Positions 15,825 through 25,123 of a stretch of DNA of 64,000 nt are shown here, one piece after another. This DNA comes from Acidobacteriaceae bacterium (lineage in GTDB: Bacteria > Acidobacteriota > Terriglobia > Terriglobales > Acidobacteriaceae), in assembly GCA_030041435.1 (NCBI GenBank), contig JASHNW010000060.1, positions 40,842 through 104,841 on the forward strand. The letters run 5' to 3'. Under the pieces are notes generated by a model, which worked only from the letters and a program-made list of their open reading frames with translations, was not told the DNA's origin and searched no databases. The first letter of the stretch is position 1. Each line of letters starts with the position of its first letter. The position numbers and the translations under genes were made by a program.

Positions 15825-17279
15825 ATGCACATTGTCTTTGCGGCGTCGGAGTGCGCGCCCTGGGCGAGGACGGGCGGCCTGGGCGAAGTGGTGGCAGCGC
15901 TTTCGCGCCAGGTGGTCGCGCAGGGGCATGAAGCGACGGTGTATCTGCCGTACTACCGGCAGGTGCGGGAACTGGCACCGGACAAGGTCTACGCGATCCG
16001 CAGCGTAACGATTCCGTTCCAGTACTACAACCGGTTCGCGGCCATTCTGGATGGTGGGCTGCACGATGGGGTGCAGGTGTATTTTGTGGATTGCCCGGAG
16101 CTGTTCGATCGTGAGTCGCTGTATGCTACGCCGTCGGGCGACTACGGCGACAACTGGGAGCGGTTTGGGTTGTTCAGCCGGGCGGTGCTGGAGGCGACGA
16201 AGCAACTGGGCGTCCCGGACGTGTTCCATGTGCACGACTGGCAGGCGGCTCTGGTTGCTGTGTATCTGAAGACGCTTTACGCCAGCGATCCGGTGCTGCT
16301 GCATCGCGGGACGGTGCTGACGATCCACAACGCCGCGTATCAGGGGCTTTATCCGGCGCAGACGACGGAGCGGCTGCTGTTTCCGTGGGACATTTTCACC
16401 GTGGAGCGGCTGGAGCACTTCGACAAGTTCGATTTTCTGAAGGGCGGGATTGTTTACTCCGACCAGCTGACGACGGTGAGCCCGCGGTACGCGCAGGAGA
16501 TACAGACGCCAGAGTTCGGCGAGGGGCTGGAGGGGGTGGTGAAGAAGCGGGCCGCGGACCTGGTGGGGATTTTGAACGGCATCGATTACGCGGAGTGGAA
16601 TCCGGCGAAGGACGGCAACATTGCGGCGCACTATTCGGCGGAGAACCTGGCCGGGAAGGCGGAGTGCCGGAAGGACCTGCTGCACGCGTTCGGGGCGGGG
16701 GCGGTGAGCGAATCGACGGCGGTGCTGGGAATGGTGACGCGGCTGGCCACGCAGAAGGGCATCGATCTGGTGGAGCAGGCCGCTGTCGAACTGATGAGAG
16801 AAAACGTGGTGCTGGTGGCGCTGGGTATGGGCGAAGAGTACTACGAGAATATGTTCCGGTCGCTGGCGGCGCAGTATCCGGGGCGAGTGATGGTGAGGAT
16901 TGCCTACGACGAGATGCTGGCGCACAAGGTGGAAGCGGGGGCAGACATCTATCTGATGCCGTCGCGCTACGAGCCGTGCGGGCTGAACCAGTTCTACAGC
17001 ATGAAGTACGGAACGCCGCCGGTGGTGCGCGGGACGGGCGGGCTGGAGGATACGGTGGAGGAGTGGGATGCGCAGACGGGCAAAGGGACGGGGTTCAAAT
17101 TCCACGGATACAAGCCGGAGGAATTTCTGGCGGCGATCCGGCGGGCGCTGCGGCAGTTCGAGGACAAGGACGCGTGGCACGCGCTGATGAGGAACGGGAT
17201 GGCGAGGGAATTTTCGTGGGTGCGGCCGGGGAAAGAGTATGTGGAAGTATACGAGCGGGTAGCGCGGGCGCGAAGCTGA
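15825..17279 (+). CDS. glgA: Glycogen synthase (GT5)
   Basis: A 484-residue ADP-glucose glucosyltransferase with two Rossmann domains. The C-terminal active-site segment PSRYEPCGLNQFYSMKYGT with VRGTGGLEDTV is intact. The N-terminal nucleotide loop reads A-R-T-G-G-L, so the conserved lysine (Lys15 in E. coli) is Arg15 here. The start at ATG 15825 gives the usual family start MHIVFAASECAPW. It elongates alpha-1,4-glucan in the cytoplasm. No other glycogen gene is adjacent. Confidence 0.93.
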   Translation: MHIVFAASECAPWARTGGLGEVVAALSRQVVAQGHEATVYLPYYRQVRELAPDKVYAIRSVTIPFQYYNRFAAILDGGLHDGVQVYFVDCPELFDRESLYATPSGDYGDNWERFGLFSRAVLEATKQLGVPDVFHVHDWQAALVAVYLKTLYASDPVLLHRGTVLTIHNAAYQGLYPAQTTERLLFPWDIFTVERLEHFDKFDFLKGGIVYSDQLTTVSPRYAQEIQTPEFGEGLEGVVKKRAADLVGILNGIDYAEWNPAKDGNIAAHYSAENLAGKAECRKDLLHAFGAGAVSESTAVLGMVTRLATQKGIDLVEQAAVELMRENVVLVALGMGEEYYENMFRSLAAQYPGRVMVRIAYDEMLAHKVEAGADIYLMPSRYEPCGLNQFYSMKYGTPPVVRGTGGLEDTVEEWDAQTGKGTGFKFHGYKPEEFLAAIRRALRQFEDKDAWHALMRNGMAREFSWVRPGKEYVEVYERVARARS

Positions 17280-17283
17280 ACAA

Positions 17284-17355
17284 GAGCGAGCACAGAGCAC
17301 AGAGCTCAGATCTCAGAGCACAGAGCTCAGAGCTCAGAGTGGAGCGGTCAGCGGT
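17284..17355. repeat. Tandem AGAGCTCAG-type repeats downstream of glgA
   Basis: About seven imperfect units built from CAGAGCTCAGA and CAGAGCACAGA follow the glgA stop. No coding potential. The next 170 bp, to 17527, contains a hairpin CATCCGCG/CGCGGATG but nothing else recognised. Confidence 0.6.
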
Positions 17356-17527
17356 CAGAAGGGCGAGCGGCTGCGATGAGCGATTGCGAAAGTTTCGACC
17401 GACTCGTGGAATTCACATCCGCGCAGCGCGGATGGGGGTATAGCGCAGGGTTCGCCGGATGCTGATTCGCGGAGGCGGCCCGATTCCTGCTGGTTTCCGG
17501 CGCGGCTGATCCGCGACTCCGAGAGAG

Positions 17528-18208
17528 ATGAAGCGGGGCTGGGCGATGAAAGCACGAATGGTCGTCCGTTTCGTGACCCTGACGATCCTGTTTGGCTGCA
17601 TCCTCATGGGAACTGCTGGGACGGTTCGGTTCTGGCAGGCATGGGCTTTCCTGGCGCTGATGGGGGGCGGCAGCGCCGCGCTGGCGGTCTATCTGGTGCG
17701 CAGGGATCCGGCGCTGCTGGAGCGACGCATGCGGCGGGAGGAACAGCGCCCGGTGCAGAAGGTGTTTCATTATTCGACCATCAGCGCCTGGCTGCTGGCC
17801 TTCCTGCTGGCGGGCCTGAGCCGTCGCTATGGCTGGAGCCCGGTGCTGCCGTGGTGGGTGTGCGCTGTGGGGCTCGCGGTGGTGGCGTGGAGCTTTGCGA
17901 TCAACTATGCCACGCTGCGGGCGAACACATTTGCGTCCGCGACCATTCGGCTTGAGGAGAATCAGCGGGTCATCTCAACCGGGCCCTACCGGATCGTGCG
18001 GCATCCCATGTACTCGGGCATCGCGGTGCTCGTGGTTGGGATGCCCATTGCGCTGGGTGCGGTGGCGGCACTGGCGGCCTCCGCGATCATGATTGCGATG
18101 CTGGTGCTCCGGTTGCTGGATGAGGAGAAGCTGCTGCGCGCGGAATTGCCTGGATACGCGGAATATTGCGCGCGGGTGAAGTGGCGTCTGGCGCCGGGGG
18201 TGTACTGA
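17528..18208 (+). CDS. Isoprenylcysteine carboxylmethyltransferase-like membrane protein
   Basis: A 226-residue membrane protein with about five hydrophobic helices and the family motif GPYRIVRHPMYSG near residues 156-168, which contributes the SAM site. The ATG at 17528 follows GAGAGAG; a second ATG, seven codons on, is possible. Family members methylate lipidic thiols or other membrane substrates; no specific substrate can be assigned. It shares only the catalytic motif region with the protein at 2402-2962. Confidence 0.78.
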   Translation: MKRGWAMKARMVVRFVTLTILFGCILMGTAGTVRFWQAWAFLALMGGGSAALAVYLVRRDPALLERRMRREEQRPVQKVFHYSTISAWLLAFLLAGLSRRYGWSPVLPWWVCAVGLAVVAWSFAINYATLRANTFASATIRLEENQRVISTGPYRIVRHPMYSGIAVLVVGMPIALGAVAALAASAIMIAMLVLRLLDEEKLLRAELPGYAEYCARVKWRLAPGVY

Positions 18209-18396
18209 GCGTCGCGGGGATCTCCTGAAAAAAGGGCAGAAAAGTCCTTGCGCGCCAGCGCAGGGAAGCGTAGTGTGAGGGGCTTATTTAGCTCCTGACG
18301 CTGTCCTGTCCGCCCGTGTCCGGGCGGTCCTCGCCCCACCCAGCCACCACATTGCCGGTCGTCTGCAGGGTGCGTCGTTCGAAGGAGGTTCCCTCC

Positions 18397-20262
18397 ATGA
18401 AAACTCGACAGCAGTGGCTCAGCACGCTGGCGCTGACATGCGTCGTTTTGTCCGCAACCGGTTGCTACAAAGCGCGGGCGCGCCTGCAAGCCGGCCCCGC
18501 AAGCGGCAGCCTCAATACTCCCACGCAGCTGGCAACCGCGTTCCAGCTGACGAACACCGGCGAAGCAGACGCCGAGAACGTGCTGGCTTCGGCAATTTCG
18601 CTGAACGGCGCGACGCTGACATATCCGGCGCTGCCGGCGGACCTGGGACCGCTGCCGAGAGACGGCAGCACGGCGGTGGCCGCGACCTTCACGGGCAGCG
18701 GATTTGCTGCGGGCAACAGCTACACGATCCACATGGAGGGAACGTTTCGCGAGCACGGACACACCTTCCCGTACAAGCTGGATACGGCGTTGCACATACC
18801 GCCGGCCGCGCCGGGAGCGGGGAATTCGCTGACGGGATCGTCACCCGCGCATGTGGTGAACGGGGCGCATTACCCCTATCAGCCGCCGAACTTCCCGGGC
18901 GAGGCGAACGAAGGCGGCCACGGCTGGACGGTGCCGAACGGGCCGAACCGGCCGAAGCCGGGTCCGCCCTCCAACTCCTCGGGCGTGCAGCCTGCTCCGC
19001 AGGGCGATCCTCCGCAGGTGGATTTCGAAGTGAACAACAGCCTGGGACTGAGCGGCGGCAGCACGGTCAACGAGCCGAGCGGGGCAGTGAGTCCGGGCGG
19101 GATCGTGTTTGAGACGGCGAACTGGTACGCGGCCTGGTCGAAGGACGGGACGCACTTCACGCAGCTCCAGCCGACGACGATCTTTCCAAATAATGTTGAC
19201 GGCGGATTCTGCTGCGATCAGATTGTGGTGTACGCGCCGAGCATCGACCGCTTTATCTGGGTGATGCAGTATTCGCAGTTGAACGGGAGCGGGGAAAGCC
19301 TCTACCGGCTTGCGGCAGCGAGCCCAGCGAGCGTGCAGAGTTCGAGCGGCACGTCGTGGACATACTGGGACATTACATCGACGCAGATCGGGACGACGAC
19401 GAGCTGGGTGGATTATCCGGACCTGTCTGTGGGCAACAACAATGTGTATCTCAGCGCGGACGTGGTGGGTGGCGGGCGTTACGTGGTGCGCATCCCGCTT
19501 GCGGAGATTCAGTCGGGCAGCACCATCAACTTCCGATACACGGATTACCACAACGGTGGATCTGCGTATGGCGGACATCTGACGCAGAACACGCAGGACG
19601 AGATCTTCTGGGCGGGGCAACAGAACAACAGCACGATCCGCGTCTTCGCATGGCCGGAATCGAGCACGAATTATTCCTGGACGGACGTCAGCATCTATAG
19701 CTGGCCGAATCCGGCCGGATCGTCATCCAGTTGCAGCTCCACGACTCCAGACAAGCAGGACTGGCTGAAGAAGCTCCTGACGTCGTTTCCGGGCAACGCG
19801 GCGCTGGGCGCTACGCGGCTGATCGGCGCCAACGCCCGGAACAAGGTGAACGAAGTGCTGTTTGCCTGGACCGCGTGCGCGGGATCGGGTTTTCCGCAGC
19901 CGCAGGTGCAGTGGGTGGCGCTGGACGCGAACAACAACTTCAACCTGATCTCGCAACAGGAGATCTGGAATCCGAATTACGCCTTCGCCTATCCCGCGTT
20001 CGTGGTGAATGCAAACAACGATATCGGGATGTCTCTGGAGTGGGGCGGCGGGGGAAACTATGAGAATCATGTAGCCGGATTCTGGGGCGACTACGTGGTG
20101 TATGCGACAACCAGCAGCTCGGTGGGGACGACGCGGTTCGGGGACTACGTGACGATCCGGCCCTACACGCCAGACACGAAGCGCTTTGCGGCCTTCGGGT
20201 ACGGGATCACGGGCAGCGGAGTGGACACACACTATGTGGTGTTCAGCAGGCCGGGCCAGTAG
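18397..20262 (+). CDS. Large secreted lipoprotein of unknown function
   Basis: A 621-residue exported protein. The signal peptide ends in LSATGC, a lipobox, so the mature N-terminus should be lipidated Cys24. Residues about 30-135 look like an Ig-like/CARDB module (TAFQLTNTGEADAENV). A Pro/Gly/Asn-rich linker follows at about 145-225. The C-terminal 380 residues are rich in W, Y, N and S with repeated strand patterns that suggest a beta-propeller, but I do not recognise a family. The start at ATG 18397 follows GAAGGAGG. Upstream, a CCGCCCG/CGGGCGG hairpin (18310-18327) lies in the leader. Confidence 0.65.
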   Translation: MKTRQQWLSTLALTCVVLSATGCYKARARLQAGPASGSLNTPTQLATAFQLTNTGEADAENVLASAISLNGATLTYPALPADLGPLPRDGSTAVAATFTGSGFAAGNSYTIHMEGTFREHGHTFPYKLDTALHIPPAAPGAGNSLTGSSPAHVVNGAHYPYQPPNFPGEANEGGHGWTVPNGPNRPKPGPPSNSSGVQPAPQGDPPQVDFEVNNSLGLSGGSTVNEPSGAVSPGGIVFETANWYAAWSKDGTHFTQLQPTTIFPNNVDGGFCCDQIVVYAPSIDRFIWVMQYSQLNGSGESLYRLAAASPASVQSSSGTSWTYWDITSTQIGTTTSWVDYPDLSVGNNNVYLSADVVGGGRYVVRIPLAEIQSGSTINFRYTDYHNGGSAYGGHLTQNTQDEIFWAGQQNNSTIRVFAWPESSTNYSWTDVSIYSWPNPAGSSSSCSSTTPDKQDWLKKLLTSFPGNAALGATRLIGANARNKVNEVLFAWTACAGSGFPQPQVQWVALDANNNFNLISQQEIWNPNYAFAYPAFVVNANNDIGMSLEWGGGGNYENHVAGFWGDYVVYATTSSSVGTTRFGDYVTIRPYTPDTKRFAAFGYGITGSGVDTHYVVFSRPGQ

Positions 20263-20449
20263 CACAGCTCAGAGTGCCGTTGACGATGAAGGCTCGCATT
20301 TTCCGGAAATCCGGCAGGTGCGGGCCCTGGTTGTCCTCCATCGCGGGAGGGAGATAAATCTCGACTCCATGGTGGGTGCGCTGCGAGGCTGAATTCATGG
20401 ACAATAGCTGAGCCCTGCCCCGAAAACTCGGATACAAAAGAGAGGAACC

Positions 20450-20641
20450 ATGGCCGACCAGGTTGTGACGAACCAGAAGACCATTCTCGGTAACCAAAGA
20501 AAGATCCTGGCGAATCAGAAGACGATCGTGAAAAACCAGGGCGATATCAAAAGAAATCAGAAGGCCCTGAGCACGATTCTTGCCAACCAGAAAGAGATTC
20601 TGCGGAATCAGAAGGCGATTCTGGATGCGGTGAAGAAGTAG
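20450..20641 (+). CDS. Small heptad-repeat protein built from NQK units
   Basis: A 63-residue protein made almost wholly of seven-residue repeats with consensus I-L-x-N-Q-K-x (LGNQRKI, LANQKTI, VKNQGDI, KRNQKAL, LANQKEI, LRNQKAI). Leu/Ile/Val sit at the a and d positions, which predicts a continuous parallel coiled coil. There is no signal peptide or membrane segment. The ATG at 20450 follows AGAGAGGAACC. I know no function; an oligomerising tag or structural filament is conceivable. A small inverted-repeat element follows directly. Confidence 0.7.
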   Translation: MADQVVTNQKTILGNQRKILANQKTIVKNQGDIKRNQKALSTILANQKEILRNQKAILDAVKK

Positions 20642-20667
20642 GATTGCGCCGCGCGGGCCAGCCTCAC

Positions 20668-20784
20668 TCTAGCAGTTTCGGAATTGGTGTAGACCGAAGG
20701 CACACGCTCCAGTGGCTTTTTAATCAAGAAGAAGCCACCCTCTACCGGCCTCAAAAAGTCTACGTGTATTCCGAAACTGCTCTA
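20668..20784. mobile_element. MITE-like inverted-repeat element
   Basis: Terminal inverted repeats of about 24 bp, starting GCAGTTTCGGAAT at 20672 and mirrored to end at 20780, differ at only a few positions. They enclose an inner GTGGCTT/AAGCCAC hairpin. TCTA flanks both ends (20668-20671 and 20781-20784), as expected of a 4-bp target duplication. The right flank overlaps the stop codon of the E1 gene. No transposase is encoded. A bidirectional terminator between convergent genes is an alternative reading. Confidence 0.55.
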
Positions 20785-23013
20785 ATATTCCGCCAGTTGT
20801 TTGATCGCCTGGAAGATGGTTTCAGGCTGGGGGAGGATCGCGTCCTCGAGCAGCGGGTGGTAGGCAACGAAGCTGTCCAGGGCGGCGACGCGGCGGACGG
20901 GGGCGTCGAGCGAATCGAAAAGCTCTTCTGCGATGCGGGCGGCGATTTCGGCGCCGTAGCCCCAGCTCAGCATGTCTTCGTGGGCGATGATGACTTTGCT
21001 GGTCTTCTGCACTGAGGTTGCGATGGCTTCCCAGTCGTACGGGTTGAGGCTGCGCAGGTCGAGAACTTCGGTTTCGACGCCGTGCTCGCGCTGGGCGCGC
21101 TGCGCGGCCTGCAGGGCGCGGGGAACGAGCGCGCCGTAGGTGACGACGGTGAGGTGCCTGCCTTCGCGAACAATCTTCGCCTTGCCAAAAGGAATCGTAT
21201 AGTCGGGGCCGGGATAGGGCGAGCGTCCCCAGGTTTCGCGATAGAGGCGTTTGTGCTCGAAGAACAGCACGGGGTCGTCGCAGCGGATGGCGGTGCGCAG
21301 CAGGCCGTTGGCGTCGAGGGCGTTGGACGGGAAGACGACGCGAATGCCGGGGGTGTGGGTGAAGATGCTTTCGCCGCTCTGTGAGTGGTAGATGGCGCCG
21401 CCGGTGAGATAGCCGCCGATGGGGACGCGGATGACGGCGGGCGCGGCGAAGCTGCCGTTGGAGCGCCAGCGGATGAGCGAGAGCTCGTTGCGGAGCTGAT
21501 GCATGGCGGGCCAGATATAGTCGAAGAACTGAATTTCGGCGACCGGCTTGAGGCCGCGGATGGCCATGCCGACGGAACGACCTGCGATGGCGGCTTCGGC
21601 GAGGGAGGAGTTGAACACCCTGTCGGAGCCGAATTCGCACTGCAGCCCGGCGGTGAGCTTGAAGACGCCGCCCTTACCCTTGACCTGTTTCTGCTCGAGA
21701 TATTCTTCGCGGGAGCAATCGGCGACATCTTCGCCGAAGACCAGGATGCGAGGGTCGCGGCGCATCTCGTCGTGGAGGCAGGCATTGATGAGATCGGCCA
21801 TGGTGCGACCGCGGTCGTCGGCCCTGAAATGAGGTTGGGTGGCGAGAGCGGGGCTGGTGGGGTCGTAGTCTTCGGAATATTGATGGCGCAGGATGGCGGC
21901 CGGCTGGGGCGAGGGCAGCGGCGCGTGGATGGCGCGCTCGGCGGCCAGGCGGACTTCTTCGTCGACTTGTTTCTCGATGCGCTCGATGCTTTCGGCATCG
22001 AGGATTCCTTCGCGCAGCAGGAACATCTGGAAGTTGTGGATGGGGTCGCGCAGGGCTTCTGCCTCACGCTCGCTTTCGGGGCGGTAGAGACGGGCATCGT
22101 CGGAGTGCGAGTGGGCGTAGGGACGGATGACGTGGCCGTGGACGAGGGCCGGACCTTTGCGGGCGCGGCAGTGCGCGACGGCGGCTGCGAAGGCTTCGAC
22201 GCAGGCGATGGGATCGGTGCCGTCGATTTCGGCAAAGTGGAAGTTGGGGAAATTGCTCAGCAGGTGCGAGACGTTGCCACCCGGAGTGTTGACTTCGACA
22301 GGGACGGAGATGGCGTAGCCGTTGTCTTCGACCACGAAGAGGACGGGGAGCTTCAGGTTGGAGGCGACGCTGATCGATTCCCAGAATTCGCCCTGGCTGG
22401 TGGCGCCTTCGCCGATGGAGACGTAGACAACCTCGTCCCCGTGGAACTCGACGGGATGGTACTGGCGGTAATCGCCATCGTGCCGGGCGGCGGCTTCGGG
22501 ATGCGCGGCGAGATAGAGGCCGGCCTCAGCGCAGCCGACGGCCTGCAGGCACTGCGTGGCCGTGGAGGACGACGGGGTGACAATGTGCAGCTTCGGGTTC
22601 GACCAGTGGGAAGGCATCTGGCGGCCGCCGCTGGCGATGTCGGTAGCGGCGCCGACGCCCTGGAGGAAATGATCTTCGGGCGTCGAGCCGAGGGCGAGGG
22701 AGAGGCCGCGGTCGCGGTAGTAGGGGAAAAACCAGTCGTAGCCGGGGCGAAGAGACAGGCCGGCGGCGACGAGCAGGGCTTCGTGGCCGGCGCCGGAGAT
22801 CTGGAAGAAGATTTTCTGCTGATTTTTGAGGATGATCTCGCGGTCGTCGACGCGGCGCGAGAGGTACATGAGGCGGTAGATTTCGATCAGCTTTTCGCGG
22901 GCGACAGGGAGGGAGGACGCCGGAGCGCCGGATGCGGCAACTTCGCTTCCGTTGCCGGAGTGGCTGGCTGGTTTTTGACTGGTTTCAGCGGCGGAGACTG
23001 CGGTGCGCGCCAT
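20782..23013 (-). CDS. 2-oxoacid dehydrogenase E1, fused alpha and beta subunits (branched-chain type)
   Basis: A 743-residue fusion. The alpha half (about 40-385) holds the thiamine diphosphate motif from [12 protein letters not shown] to VEDNGYAIS. The beta half (about 410-743) has [25 protein letters not shown] and the [17 protein letters not shown] segment. The E1 enzyme decarboxylates a 2-oxoacid and passes the acyl group to the lipoyl domain of E2. The overall pattern is closest to branched-chain 2-oxoisovalerate dehydrogenase, but pyruvate cannot be excluded. No E2 or E3 gene is nearby. The residue 1-35 extension is low-complexity. Confidence 0.88.
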   Translation of the reverse strand: MARTAVSAAETSQKPASHSGNGSEVAASGAPASSLPVAREKLIEIYRLMYLSRRVDDREIILKNQQKIFFQISGAGHEALLVAAGLSLRPGYDWFFPYYRDRGLSLALGSTPEDHFLQGVGAATDIASGGRQMPSHWSNPKLHIVTPSSSTATQCLQAVGCAEAGLYLAAHPEAAARHDGDYRQYHPVEFHGDEVVYVSIGEGATSQGEFWESISVASNLKLPVLFVVEDNGYAISVPVEVNTPGGNVSHLLSNFPNFHFAEIDGTDPIACVEAFAAAVAHCRARKGPALVHGHVIRPYAHSHSDDARLYRPESEREAEALRDPIHNFQMFLLREGILDAESIERIEKQVDEEVRLAAERAIHAPLPSPQPAAILRHQYSEDYDPTSPALATQPHFRADDRGRTMADLINACLHDEMRRDPRILVFGEDVADCSREEYLEQKQVKGKGGVFKLTAGLQCEFGSDRVFNSSLAEAAIAGRSVGMAIRGLKPVAEIQFFDYIWPAMHQLRNELSLIRWRSNGSFAAPAVIRVPIGGYLTGGAIYHSQSGESIFTHTPGIRVVFPSNALDANGLLRTAIRCDDPVLFFEHKRLYRETWGRSPYPGPDYTIPFGKAKIVREGRHLTVVTYGALVPRALQAAQRAQREHGVETEVLDLRSLNPYDWEAIATSVQKTSKVIIAHEDMLSWGYGAEIAARIAEELFDSLDAPVRRVAALDSFVAYHPLLEDAILPQPETIFQAIKQLAEY

Positions 23014-23284
23014 CAGGAATCCTCGACCCTCGGTTAGATGTTTGCCCCTTCAGTTTAGAGTGCGGTGGGGAGGTTTGCGAATCCAAAAAACCGCGCTCGC
23101 AGCCGAGTGGACGGGAAATTGTATCAGCGGATTTGCAGGACGGGCCACCCGGATTCGATCCCCATGGGAATCGATGTTCGGAGGGCGGCCCGGGATTCCC
23201 CGGAGTGGCCGATGCGGCGGGAATTGTGGGCTGGAGAGGGAGGATCATGGCGCATTTGCTCCTGCGCTGATATGGTGGCAATCC

Positions 23285-24466
23285 ATGGGATGGGCTCGAA
23301 GAATTCTGACCTACCACTCGAAGCGCTGGCAGCCCTTCTGGGATACGCCGTGGAGCCGGCTGTGGCTGTTCGCGACCGCGGTCTTCTGTATTTTTTCGGT
23401 CATCGGCTTCTTCGACGATCTCATGACCGATGGTACTCATCCGTATGCCGTGGTGCTGATCGTGGCCGCGATGTGCGGGCTGAACGCGGTGCTGTGGATC
23501 ATTTTGATGGCGCGGCTGCCGTTGTTCATCGTGGGACCGCTGATCATTTTCGAGTTCTATCTGGGAACTGTCATCACCTGGGCTTGTACCTGGGCGGGAC
23601 GCACATTTAATCTGCCGCCTGCGCCTGCGAAGCAGGGTATTCATTTCGCGGCGTGGGGGATTTTGATTGTCACGATCGCGGCCTATGGATTTTTCGTCGG
23701 CTACTTCCGGGCGGAAGGCATCGCCACGGGAAAGATCCGCGCCGAACTGGATATGGCGCACGGCATCCAGAAGACGCTGGTGCCGCCGATTTCGCTGCGG
23801 ACGGATCTGTTCGAGGTTTACGGTCTGTCGGAGCCGAGCGACAAGGTGGGCGGGGATCTGGTGGACGCGGTGATTTTGCCCGGCGGCGACATGATTGCGT
23901 ACGTGGCCGACATCGCGGGGCACGGACTGCCGGCGGGGATCCTGATGGGCATGCTGAAGACGGCGGCGCGCACGGCGCTGCTGGACGCGGCAGATGGGCA
24001 TCCGGCGACTTCGCTGCCCCAATTGCTGGAGAAGCTGAACCGGGTGCTTCCGGACGTGAAGGAGCCGCAGATGTACGCGACGCTGACGGCGTTCCGGCTG
24101 AACGCCGACGGCAGCGCGTGGTACGCCATGGCGGCCAGTCCGCCGGTGCTGCACTGGAGCCCCAACAGACCGGAAACGCGCTGGGTGCACGAGGAGCAGT
24201 TTCCGCTGGGGCTGCTGCCCGTGACAGGTTTCGGCGGAGAGACAATTCATTTGGCGCCGGGCGATCTGCTGGTGGTGGCGACGGACGGGGTGCTGGAGGC
24301 ATGCGACCGCAAGGAAGAGGAATTCGGGATCGAACGGCTGGAGCAGGCCATCGAGGCGAACGCGCGGAGGCCGGCGGCGGAGATTGCGGATGGGATTCTG
24401 GCGAAAGCGCGGGCCTTCGGCAGGCAGTCGGACGATCAGACGCTGCTGGTGATCAGGAGGATGTGA
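23285..24466 (+). CDS. Membrane-anchored RsbU/SpoIIE-type PP2C serine phosphatase
   Basis: A 393-residue protein. Four hydrophobic segments occupy about residues 25-155. A short helical linker (ELDMAHGIQKTLVPP) and a PP2C/SpoIIE phosphatase domain follow (about 185-393). Metal-binding aspartates are seen in KVGGDLVDAV, VADIAGHGLPAG and ATDGVLEA. These phosphatases dephosphorylate anti-sigma-factor antagonists in partner-switching pathways. No STAS or anti-sigma gene is adjacent. The ATG at 23285 is preceded by TATGGT eight bases upstream, so a leaderless start is possible. Confidence 0.87.
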   Translation: MGWARRILTYHSKRWQPFWDTPWSRLWLFATAVFCIFSVIGFFDDLMTDGTHPYAVVLIVAAMCGLNAVLWIILMARLPLFIVGPLIIFEFYLGTVITWACTWAGRTFNLPPAPAKQGIHFAAWGILIVTIAAYGFFVGYFRAEGIATGKIRAELDMAHGIQKTLVPPISLRTDLFEVYGLSEPSDKVGGDLVDAVILPGGDMIAYVADIAGHGLPAGILMGMLKTAARTALLDAADGHPATSLPQLLEKLNRVLPDVKEPQMYATLTAFRLNADGSAWYAMAASPPVLHWSPNRPETRWVHEEQFPLGLLPVTGFGGETIHLAPGDLLVVATDGVLEACDRKEEEFGIERLEQAIEANARRPAAEIADGILAKARAFGRQSDDQTLLVIRRM

Positions 24467-24519
24467 GGGCAGAGGAGAGCGGTCAGCGCTCAGTTGATCG
24501 CTGTATGCTGCACCCTGGT

Positions 24520-24921
24520 TCACTGGCCGTCGCGCATCTTATCCTTCACCGATTTGGCCAGTTTCTCGATTTCAGCGGCGGTATCGACAACGGAGAGAGA
24601 CAACTCGTCTTTGTTGCTTTTGTCGACAGCTTCTTTCAGCTGTTTGGCCAGGGCGAGCAGTTGATCGGTGGCGTCGACGATCTCCTTCTGGCGGATGACG
24701 TTGCGCTCCTTTGCCATCTGGCGGAGCATGTGCGACTGACCGGGATCGGAACCAGAGGGGCTGGCGAAGAGCGGCGGCTGCGTTCCGGGCGGAGGTTCGG
24801 GCGTGGACGACGCCGTGGCAGCCGGCAGATGGGACTGGCTGCGCAGCGCCGGAGGCGCGCATGCGGCGGCGAGCAGCAGGAGTGAGCGGCGGCGGCTGAT
24901 GCGAAGGACTGGGGCGGTCAT
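24520..24921 (-). CDS. Small secreted protein of unknown function
   Basis: A 133-residue protein with a twin-arginine-like or Sec signal at the N-terminus (RISRRRSLLLLAAACA), a proline/serine-rich stretch, and a charged alpha-helical C-terminal half (RQKEIVDATDQLLALAKQLKEAVDKS). It probably folds as a helical bundle in the periplasm. The start at ATG 24921 follows GAGGAG. Similar short signal-plus-helix proteins occur in this phylum without known function. Confidence 0.65.
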   Translation of the reverse strand: MTAPVLRISRRRSLLLLAAACAPPALRSQSHLPAATASSTPEPPPGTQPPLFASPSGSDPGQSHMLRQMAKERNVIRQKEIVDATDQLLALAKQLKEAVDKSNKDELSLSVVDTAAEIEKLAKSVKDKMRDGQ

Positions 24922-25123
24922 CGGAATGTCTCCTCGAGCGCCGGTTGGGCAACGATGGGTCCGGAATTCCCGGATGGCGCACATTATAGTTCGATTCGCC
25001 TGGAGAGGGATTGGCGAGGGATGAAAGGGAAGGCCCGGCGCCGCCTGCTCTGCATTTTGCAGCCTGGACGGCGGGCCTGTCCGGGTTCGCGGGCGATGCG
25101 GGAATCCCGGTATCCTGACAGCC

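Noticed and set aside
21385..23037. 550-codon open frame opposite the E1 gene
   Set aside because: It is an antisense shadow in GC-rich DNA with low-complexity Gly/Ala/Asp composition; the minus-strand E1 has clear family motifs.
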